59,032 nucleotides of DNA from Gammaproteobacteria bacterium (lineage in GTDB: Bacteria; Pseudomonadota; Gammaproteobacteria; DRLM01): positions 1 to 59,032 of the forward strand of contig DRLM01000007.1 in the NCBI GenBank assembly GCA_011375345.1. The letters are read 5' to 3'. Within the stretch, counting starts at the first letter, position 1. Every line of letters begins with the position of its first letter. The translations under genes were made by a program, and so were the position numbers. This document shows positions 53,504-59,032 of this stretch, piece after piece. The notes under the pieces were generated by a model. The model worked only from the letters and a program-made list of their open reading frames with translations, had not been told where the DNA came from and made no database searches.

Positions 53504-53518
53504 CGCGAGATGATCGCG
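53504..53518. repeat. Short dyad shared with 42919-42931
   Basis: CGCGAGATGATCGCG, a 5-bp-arm dyad with a GATGA loop. The 13 bases GCGAGATGATCGC are identical to the dyad nested in the inverted repeat near 42.9 kb, and both follow a G/C-rich CCTGCCCC stretch. It lies in the 286-bp gene-free gap 53280-53565. Confidence 0.5.
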
Positions 53519-53565
53519 TGCCGGTGGGCATACGGGCGGGCTGCAGGCTGTTGTCCAACCAGCTG

Positions 53566-54078
53566 TCAAGGGCGCGGTCTCAGCGCGGCGCTCAAGATTG
53601 ATTGGGCGTGACTCAGCAGCGTGGGCCGGCGGCCGGTGTCCACCGGGGCGTCGCGGTGCTGGCGGAGCAGCGCTATGGCGTGGCGGGCATTGAGTTCGGC
53701 GCTGCGCCAGTCACCCCCCATGAGCGCTACCTTGGCCAGTCCCACGTAGGCGGCGGCCAGTGTGGGTTGTTTTTCCAGGGCAGTTTTGAAGTGCCGGCCG
53801 GCGGCGCCCGTTTCACCGTGCTCCAGGGCGCTCAGGCCCTGGAGGTATTGTGACACCGCCACTTGTGCCTGGGCGGGGCCGGGCGAAAAGGCCGGTGCGG
53901 GGCGCACTGCCGGGCTTGGGGTCTGTATCAGTATCGGCCGGGCGGGCAGGAGTGCGCCGGGCAAACCGGTAGCAACGGCGAGGCAGGCGCCGCTGAACAC
54001 TGCCGTGGTCAGGACGATACCCCAGCCGCACCGGCCCGTCTGGCGGGGGGCTTGTCTGTGTTGTTCTGTGGGGGCCAT
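53566..54078 (-). CDS. Membrane-anchored TPR protein
   Basis: A 170-residue protein with one N-terminal membrane helix (WGIVLTTAVFSGACLAVATGLPGAL), a Pro-rich linker and two TPR-like helix pairs (AVSQYLQGLSALEHGETGAAGRHFKTALEKQPTLAAAYVGLAKVALMGGDWRSAELNARHAIALLRQH). The TPR part should face the periplasm. Partner unknown. Confidence 0.65.
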   Translation of the reverse strand: MAPTEQHRQAPRQTGRCGWGIVLTTAVFSGACLAVATGLPGALLPARPILIQTPSPAVRPAPAFSPGPAQAQVAVSQYLQGLSALEHGETGAAGRHFKTALEKQPTLAAAYVGLAKVALMGGDWRSAELNARHAIALLRQHRDAPVDTGRRPTLLSHAQSILSAALRPRP

Positions 54079-54216
54079 GCGCTGCGCTTTCGTTCTTTAA
54101 GTCCTCTTGGGTCGCCATATTTGTCGGCCCGGATTCCTGAGGCAATACACCCCGGGAAAGTACTAAAATTCAATCACGCGTAAGACAAACATACGCTCAG
54201 AGGAAGGATGGCAGGC

Positions 54217-54525
54217 ATGGATGAATTACAAAACAAACTGCGCGCGGAGACCGGTGATGCGGACTGGCCCACGCTGCGTCCCCATCACGCCCGGGGCCGT
54301 TTGCGCGTGGTGGATCCCCGTTTGGATTTGGTGGAGGTGGGGGTGTGCGTGGCCCGCGACGAGGTGGAGCAAATCGCCCGCTGGATTACCGACGGTTTGA
54401 TTACCCGTCCCACCAACGGCCAGATTGAACGCTGGGAAAACGGTGCCACGCGCTTGCGCAGCGTGGTGCTCGCCCCTTATGTGTTCGTACAGGACTGGAC
54501 TCCCCCGTCCTCCCTGGCCTCCTAG
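54217..54525 (+). CDS. DUF2288 family protein
   Basis: A 102-residue protein with the DUF2288 pattern: MDELQNKLRAETGDADWPTLRPHHARGRLRVVDPRLDLVEVGVCVARDEVEQIARWI and a C-terminal RSVVLAPYVFVQDW. Function unknown; found in Proteobacteria. I start at the second ATG because GAGGAAGG stands 9 bases before it; the ATG 9 bp upstream would touch that site. Confidence 0.78.
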   Translation: MDELQNKLRAETGDADWPTLRPHHARGRLRVVDPRLDLVEVGVCVARDEVEQIARWITDGLITRPTNGQIERWENGATRLRSVVLAPYVFVQDWTPPSSLAS

Positions 54526-54545
54526 CCTTCGCTTTCCCAATGAAA

Positions 54546-54571
54546 ACGGCGGCTGCCTGGGCAGCCGCCGT
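54546..54571. terminator. GC-rich hairpin after the DUF2288 gene
   Basis: ACGGCGGCTGC (54546-54556) and GCAGCCGCCGT (54561-54571) form an 11-bp stem with a CTGG loop. No T-run follows on the plus strand; four A precede it, so it would have a short T-run only if read on the minus strand. Confidence 0.55.
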
Positions 54572-55028
54572 CAAGGGGGATGAAGGCGGGGCGGGTGAGT
54601 GGACCCCAGGCTGGCGGCTCGAGGGTTAGGGCACCTCAGGCGGTTCAGCGGGTTTGAACCGGGAAGGTGTGAGCCGTCGCCTGTTCCGCTCGGCGGGATG
54701 ATTCGAGAAGACCGCCGGCGATGGGGCCGGGTCTTCCCGTGGCGGGGCATGCATTGATGCCTCACAAACGGTGTAACAAGTTGCGTGCCAGAATATAGTT
54801 ATCCTGTTATTTCAGTGTATTGGAACGGTTTGCGCCGCTTGGGGTGGGGTGCGCAGGCGCAAATCGTCGCCGCTCGCCGACAGGAATTTTGGCAGACTGG
54901 CAACGGCCCGCTATATTCTGCGTTTTCGGCTGTCGCCGCAGTGCGACGTTGGACGGTCAAGTGCGCGCACTTCGCCACTGCGGTTATCTTCAGCAGGCCG
55001 GCAGCGGCAACACGACAATGTGTCCCAG
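54572..55028. other. Gene-free interval before the kinase gene
   Basis: No reading frame here looks like protein. The stretch 54790-54830 is relatively AT-rich (AGAATATAGTTATCCTG) and may contain the promoter of the kinase-phosphatase pair, but I cannot place boxes with confidence. Confidence 0.5.
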
Positions 55029-55769
55029 ATGCAGAACGTCCGCAAAAAAGCCCCCCGTATCGACAGCTTTAATTTCAAGGCGGGCAAGTTGCTGCGCGAC
55101 CGCTACGAAGTGGTGACGCGCCTGGGCGCGGGCTGGGAAGGAGAGGTGTATCTGATACGCGAGCGGCCCACGGGAATTGAGCGTACCGCCAAGTTCTTTT
55201 TCCCCGAGCGCAACATCAACGACCGCGCAGCGATTTTTTATGCGAAGAAACTGCACAAGCTGCGGCAGTGTCCGGTGGTGATTCAGTACTACACCCAGGA
55301 CTCCATTGTCTATCGCGGCATCCCCATCACCTTTCTGGTTTCTGAGTTTGTGGAAGGGGAATTGCTCAGCCGCTTTCTCGCGCGCCAGCCGAAAAAACGC
55401 CTGAGTCCTTTCCAGGCGGTCCATCTTCTGCACGCCCTGGCGTCCGGCATTGAGGTGATTCACAACATGGGCGAATACCACGGCGATCTGCACGCTGACA
55501 ATATCATTGTGCTGCGCTACGGGCTGGGTTTTGAGCTCAAACTGCTGGATATGTTTCACTGGGGCGCGCCGCGGGGTGAGCACATTCATCACGATGTGCT
55601 GGACCTGGTGCGCCTGTTTTACGATGCCCTGGGGGGCGCGAAGCGCTATTCCCACCACCCGCCGGAGGTCAAAGCCATCTGCTGTGGTCTCAAAAAGAGG
55701 CTGATTTTGAAGAAATTCCGCACTGCGGGCCAGTTGCGCGCCTACCTTGAAACCATGGAATGGAGCTGA
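55029..55769 (+). CDS. Ser/Thr protein kinase-like protein
   Basis: A 246-residue single-domain kinase. A shortened Gly loop is at 33-39 (GAGWEGE), the ATP-binding Lys is residue 55 (TAKFFFPE), the catalytic loop is HGDLHADN at 151-158 with Asp153 and Asn158, and the metal-binding Asp is in KLLDMF at 174, where DFG has become DMF. No membrane helix or sensor domain is present, unlike most bacterial Hanks-type kinases, so it is cytoplasmic. The next gene is a PP2C phosphatase overlapping by 10 bp. The start has no clear binding site; a GTG three codons upstream is possible. It may be a small-molecule kinase of the same fold, though the phosphatase argues for protein. Confidence 0.82.
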   Translation: MQNVRKKAPRIDSFNFKAGKLLRDRYEVVTRLGAGWEGEVYLIRERPTGIERTAKFFFPERNINDRAAIFYAKKLHKLRQCPVVIQYYTQDSIVYRGIPITFLVSEFVEGELLSRFLARQPKKRLSPFQAVHLLHALASGIEVIHNMGEYHGDLHADNIIVLRYGLGFELKLLDMFHWGAPRGEHIHHDVLDLVRLFYDALGGAKRYSHHPPEVKAICCGLKKRLILKKFRTAGQLRAYLETMEWS

Positions 55770-56614
55770 TCCGCTTGAACGAGGTTTTCGCCCGCGACGG
55801 CGCTCAGGTCTGGGCCCGGCAGAATATGAGCATGCCGTTGAGACAGCGGCTGGGACTGGGGTCCACGGTCTTGTATACGGCGCGTTCCCCGACCAAGGAG
55901 ACGGTCAACGAAGACGCGGTGGCCCTGGTGGCCGTGCGTCACGATGCCGCGGTGCTGATCGTGGCCGACGGCTTGGGCGGTCTGCCCTCCGGTGACACCG
56001 CATCCAGCTTGGTGGTGCACACCCTGACGGAACAGTTGCTGGCCGCGGCGGCCAGCGGTGCGGTTATCCGCGATGCGGTGCTCGATGGTATTGAAAAAGC
56101 CAACGCCATGGTGCTGGCGCAGGGCAGTGGGGCGGCCAGTACCTTGGCCGTGGTGGAGCTGCAAGGCAACACCATGCGCTCCTATCACGTGGGCGATTCG
56201 CTGATATTGCTGAGCGGCCAGCGCGGCAAGATAAAATTTCAAAGCGTGGCGCATTCCCCCGTGGGTTATGCTGTGGAAGCCGGTTGGCTGGACGAGGAAG
56301 AGGCGGTGCATCACGAGGAGCGCAATATCGTTTCCAACGTGATCGGCAGTGCCGCGATGCGCATCGATGTCGGGCCGGCAGTGACCCTGGCCCCGCGGGA
56401 CACCCTGACCGTCGCCAGCGACGGTTTGGCGGACAATCTGTACATGGGTGAAATTGTCGAGGCCGTACGCGCCGGTTCCCTGGATCAGGCCGGGAAAGCC
56501 CTGCTGGAGACCTGCCGGGAGCGGATGTTGCACCCGCAGCCCGGCCTGCCCAGCCATCCCGATGATCTGAGTTTTATCATCTATCGTCCCTTAACGACGC
56601 CCGGCCGCCAATAA
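55760..56614 (+). CDS. PP2C-type Ser/Thr protein phosphatase
   Basis: A 284-residue metal-dependent phosphatase. Metal ligands: Glu51-Asp52 in TVNEDAV, Asp70 in VADGLGGLPSGDTAS, and Asp in TVASDGLADNLY near 220, plus HPDDLSFIIYRP at the end. The family usually has DGMGG; Leu replaces Met here. It probably removes phosphate from targets of the kinase encoded just upstream, and its ATG overlaps the end of that gene. Its last 24 bp overlap the end of the convergent methyltransferase gene. Confidence 0.88.
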   Translation: MELIRLNEVFARDGAQVWARQNMSMPLRQRLGLGSTVLYTARSPTKETVNEDAVALVAVRHDAAVLIVADGLGGLPSGDTASSLVVHTLTEQLLAAAASGAVIRDAVLDGIEKANAMVLAQGSGAASTLAVVELQGNTMRSYHVGDSLILLSGQRGKIKFQSVAHSPVGYAVEAGWLDEEEAVHHEERNIVSNVIGSAAMRIDVGPAVTLAPRDTLTVASDGLADNLYMGEIVEAVRAGSLDQAGKALLETCRERMLHPQPGLPSHPDDLSFIIYRPLTTPGRQ

Positions 56615-57403
56615 ATATTCGTGCGGGATGCGTAACTGGCCGTCCTGCACGCAGTGGCGGGCAAAGGCGCCCACTTCATCACGCACGGCGTCGCGCTCCG
56701 CGGCGGACAGGGCATCGAACTGATTTTTCATGATGTCCGAGGCCTCGACCACATCCCAATAGGCATCGAAGTCGGGAAACTGATACTCGAAGCGCGACCG
56801 GGTAACGGAAAAATCAACAAAGCCGGCTTCCTTCAATAGTCCTGCCAACACCCCTTCGCCTCCCAGTGAGGTGACCTTCGCCAGGGGGGGATGCAGGTCT
56901 TCCGGCAAACGGTTCTTCAACACCTCAAAGGTCCAGTGCAGCGTGGGCATGGTCTCCGGCTCACCCCACACCGCCAGGGCGAAAGTGCCTCCCCGCTTCA
57001 ATACCCGGTGCATTTCTTTCAATCCCTGCAAGGGCTCGTCGAACAACATGACGCCGAAGCGGCACAGTACCCGGTCAAAGTGCTCGTCCGGGAAATCCAT
57101 GTGTTCGGCGGCCATGCACTGGAAGCGGACATTTTTCAGGCCCTCCTGTTCCACCTTGTTTTGCGCCACGCGGGCCATGGCCTCGGCGGCGTCTATGCCC
57201 ACGATGTTTAACCGGCCTTCAAACCGTCGCGCCAGTGTCAGCGCGGGTTCTCCCGTGCCCGAGGCGACGTCGAGAATCTGATCTCCCGCCCGGGCTTTGA
57301 GGGCGGTCAGCAAACCCTCCCCCACAGGGGCGATGTGGGGCAGCCACAAATCGAATTTTTCGGCAATGAGATCCCAGTCTGGCTGATTACTGGATGCAGT
57401 CAT
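56591..57403 (-). CDS. SAM-dependent methyltransferase (UbiE/ArsM-like, type 11)
   Basis: A 270-residue class I methyltransferase. SAM motif I is ILDVASGTGEPALTLARRF, motif II is IVGIDAAEAMARVAQNKVEQEGLKNVRFQCMAAEHMDFPDEHFDRVLCRFGVMLFDEP, and motif III is LKRGGTFALAVWGEPE. This is the methyltransf_11 type. The substrate is not evident from sequence. The start at 57403 is an ATG preceded by GGAG. It overlaps the phosphatase gene tail to tail. Confidence 0.83.
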   Translation of the reverse strand: MTASSNQPDWDLIAEKFDLWLPHIAPVGEGLLTALKARAGDQILDVASGTGEPALTLARRFEGRLNIVGIDAAEAMARVAQNKVEQEGLKNVRFQCMAAEHMDFPDEHFDRVLCRFGVMLFDEPLQGLKEMHRVLKRGGTFALAVWGEPETMPTLHWTFEVLKNRLPEDLHPPLAKVTSLGGEGVLAGLLKEAGFVDFSVTRSRFEYQFPDFDAYWDVVEASDIMKNQFDALSAAERDAVRDEVGAFARHCVQDGQLRIPHEYLLAAGRR

Positions 57404-57712
57404 AACGTGACTCCTTGTACGGGCTTGGTTTGGCGATGTGCGCGCAGCTGCTTGCGCTATGGCGAAAAATGTGCGTCACCGGGGAAAAATGGATTGTATC
57501 AGTAAACAAATAAGCGTAAGCTGTCAGCGGTCTACTATCTAGCTTTTGGTACTCGCGTTCATGTCGTGATAGCGATCCTGGAACAAAGCCCGATACGTAA
57601 CCGAGGCAGGGTGTGGGATTGCGGGTCGTAGTTTTCCCGGATTTTTAGCGCTCTGAAAGATGTGATTAATTCGGTGCTTGTTTAGCCCGAAGGTTTATAG
57701 GTGTTTACGCTC
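57404..57712. other. Long AT-richer leader/promoter region of the RRM gene
   Basis: The 309 bp between the divergent methyltransferase and RRM genes is AT-richer than its surroundings (57470-57720). I see no reading frame. Weak promoter-like elements exist but none is clear. A long leader would fit autoregulation by the RNA-binding protein, as for cold-inducible RRM genes; this is inference. Confidence 0.4.
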
Positions 57713-57979
57713 ATGAAATCGATTTATGTTGGCAATCTGCCCTTCTCAGCCACCGAGGATGAAGTTCGCAACTTGTTTGAGGCCTACGGCGAAGTGCAAT
57801 CCGTGAAACTGGTGTCCGATCGCGACACGGGCCGTCCCCGCGGATTTGGCTTTGTGGAAATGGATGACGAAGCCGCCGGTGCCGCCATCTCCAACCTCAA
57901 CGGCTCCGACATGGGCGGGCGGCCGCTGCGCATCAACGAAGCCCGGGAGCGCACTCCCCGCCGCGAACGACGATTCTAA
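57713..57979 (+). CDS. RNA-binding RRM protein
   Basis: An 88-residue single RRM. RNP2 is KSIYVGNLPFSATEDE and RNP1 is GRPRGFGFVEM; the tail is basic (NEARERTPRRERRF). Bacterial single-RRM proteins of this form resemble cyanobacterial Rbp proteins and bind mRNA, often under cold. The ATG is preferred over a GTG 12 bp upstream because it starts RNP2 as in the family. Confidence 0.93.
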   Translation: MKSIYVGNLPFSATEDEVRNLFEAYGEVQSVKLVSDRDTGRPRGFGFVEMDDEAAGAAISNLNGSDMGGRPLRINEARERTPRRERRF

Positions 57980-58012
57980 CACCGTATTCCAATCGCTTTG
58001 CTCATTGATCCT

Positions 58013-58041
58013 GCCTCCCGGAACCTCGGGTTCCGGGAGGC
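58013..58041 (+). terminator. Perfect 13-bp hairpin behind the RRM gene
   Basis: GCCTCCCGGAACC (58013-58025) pairs exactly with 58029-58041 across a TCG loop, 33 bp after the RRM stop. Only a weak T-rich run follows (GGTCTGCCTCTTT), so it may be a terminator or an mRNA-stabilising end. Confidence 0.7.
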
Positions 58042-58167
58042 GGTCTGCCTCTTTGGGCCCGCCGCCAGGATGTGGCCGGCGCCTGATCTTTTCCTCACGC
58101 CGGCGTCACAGTACTATTCCCTTGTTGTGACCAGGTAACGTTGAGTGTGCATATAGGGAGGCCACAC

Positions 58168-59032
58168 ATGACCACATTGGTAGTCGGCGCGACAGGACTC
58201 GTTGGTAGCGCGGTGGCAGGCCGGCTCTTGGCAATGGGTACTGCAGTACGCGGAATGACGCGTTTCGCCAGCAAGATTGCCGACCTGCCCCGGGGTGTGG
58301 AAGGCCGGGTGGGCGATCTGGACAAGCCCACGACGCTGGGTATGGCGTTTGACGGCGCCCGGGCCTTGTTTTTGGTGACGCCGCTCAATCAGCACGAAAC
58401 CGAACTCGGTCTGGCCGCCGTCGCGGCGGCCAGGGCGGCCAAGCTTGAAAAAATCGTTTATCTTTCCGTTCCCATGCCGGCCGGAGCGGACGTCATTCCC
58501 CATTTCCGCAGCAAGCGTCCCGTCGAAGAGGCCATAATAACCTCTGGCATTGCCTACACAATTTTGCGCCCCAACAATTTCTTTCAGAACGATTCCCTCT
58601 GGTGCCGGGCTGCGGTCATGTCCTTTGGGGTATATCCGCAGCCCATAGGTTCGGTGGGCCTGAACCGTGTTGACGTGCGTGATGTGGCGGATGCGGCTGT
58701 GAACGCCCTCAGCGATTCCGCCTTTGATGGCAGGGAATACGGTTTGCACGGTCCCGATGTCCTGACCGGTGACGGTGTGGCGGAAACATTCAGCCGCCAT
58801 CTCGGCCGCAACATCTCATACGGCGGCGACGATCTTGACGCCTGGGCCAAACAGGCCCAACACATGATGCCTGAGTGGATGGTGCAGGATTTGCGGGTGA
58901 TGTACGACTACTTCCAGCGCCATGGCCTGATCGCCTGCGAAGAAGAGCTGGTCCGCCAGCAAGACATCCTCAAGCGCGCGCCTACGCGTTTCGATGAGTT
59001 CGTTACGGAGATCGTTGCCCTGTGGCGGGAAG
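58168..59032 (+). CDS. NmrA-like NAD(P)-binding protein, truncated by the window end
   Basis: An atypical SDR of the NmrA/NAD(P)H-binding group. It starts MTTLVVGATGLVGSAVAGRLL, the GATGLVGS nucleotide-binding loop, preceded by GGGAGG. Then come RGMTRFASKIADLPRGVEGRVGDL, ALFLVTPLNQHETELG, KIVYLSVPMPAG, and an ILRPNNFFQND segment typical of the family. The usual YxxxK catalytic pair is absent, so it is a redox sensor or atypical reductase. The frame is open for 288 codons to the window edge without a stop. Confidence 0.85.
   Translation, partial: MTTLVVGATGLVGSAVAGRLLAMGTAVRGMTRFASKIADLPRGVEGRVGDLDKPTTLGMAFDGARALFLVTPLNQHETELGLAAVAAARAAKLEKIVYLSVPMPAGADVIPHFRSKRPVEEAIITSGIAYTILRPNNFFQNDSLWCRAAVMSFGVYPQPIGSVGLNRVDVRDVADAAVNALSDSAFDGREYGLHGPDVLTGDGVAETFSRHLGRNISYGGDDLDAWAKQAQHMMPEWMVQDLRVMYDYFQRHGLIACEEELVRQQDILKRAPTRFDEFVTEIVALWRE

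Overview
The window is about 59 kb of GC-rich bacterial DNA whose gene content points to a Gammaproteobacterium, possibly a Chromatiales or Ectothiorhodospiraceae-like lineage. This rests on the dapF-DUF484-xerC cluster, a PA0069-type radical SAM protein, a Pseudomonas-like split class II ribonucleotide reductase (nrdJa-nrdJb), a fimT-pilV-pilW-pilX-pilY1-pilY2-pilE minor pilin operon, a DUF3301 protein and a metal-ligand-swapped (Mg-type) HemB. I cannot name the species. Coding density is high, with several convergent pairs that abut or overlap. No rRNA, CRISPR array, prophage or intact IS was found.

Layout. 1-6.8 kb: housekeeping genes (hemW, serB, a small lipoprotein, a PA0069-type radical SAM protein, tRNA-Gly(CCC), thiS-thiG, trmB, a DUF3301 protein). 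2.2-2.9 kb is a gene-poor scar with a degraded cyclase-type TPR fragment and a structured repeat. 6.8-8.1 kb holds a probable IS110-type transposase remnant, a CopD-like membrane protein and a small unknown gene with a strong terminator. 8.2-16.8 kb: hrpA, xerC, DUF484, dapF, a cation diffusion facilitator, a DksA-like zinc-finger protein, a second structured repeat and ppa. 17.2-19.8 kb: adenylate kinase fused to a histone H1-like Lys/Ala tail, then hemB. 19.9-25.6 kb: an RND efflux pair, a Crp/Fnr regulator overlapping it tail to tail, and a DUF4142 protein. 25.6-28.9 kb: an AT-rich control region with a good sigma70 promoter and two NrdR-box-like palindromes, followed by nrdJa and nrdJb. 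28.9-36.1 kb: the minor pilin operon on the minus strand. 36.3-39.5 kb: a patatin, a MidA-type methyltransferase and a pteridine reductase. 39.5-42.6 kb: a four-gene minus-strand unit with a CsgG-like/DUF4384 lipoprotein, a tiny Ser/Thr/Asn-rich exported protein, an exported unknown and a DUF2807 protein. 43-59 kb: uvrD, a subtilisin-like protease, uppP, carbonic anhydrase, SPOR and TPR envelope proteins, DUF2288, a coupled Ser/Thr kinase-PP2C phosphatase pair, a methyltransferase, an RRM protein and a truncated NmrA-like gene.

What is most worth following up: (1) a dispersed structured repeat with two copies in the same orientation (about 2714-2863 and 16172-16282) that keep their stems through compensatory base changes, plus a rearranged third relative at 43613-43691; (2) the adenylate kinase-histone H1-like fusion; (3) the CsgG-like cluster, which looks like a small export or surface-fibre system; (4) the kinase-phosphatase module joined by a 10-bp overlap. 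Identifications come from reading protein motifs by eye; no database search was run.
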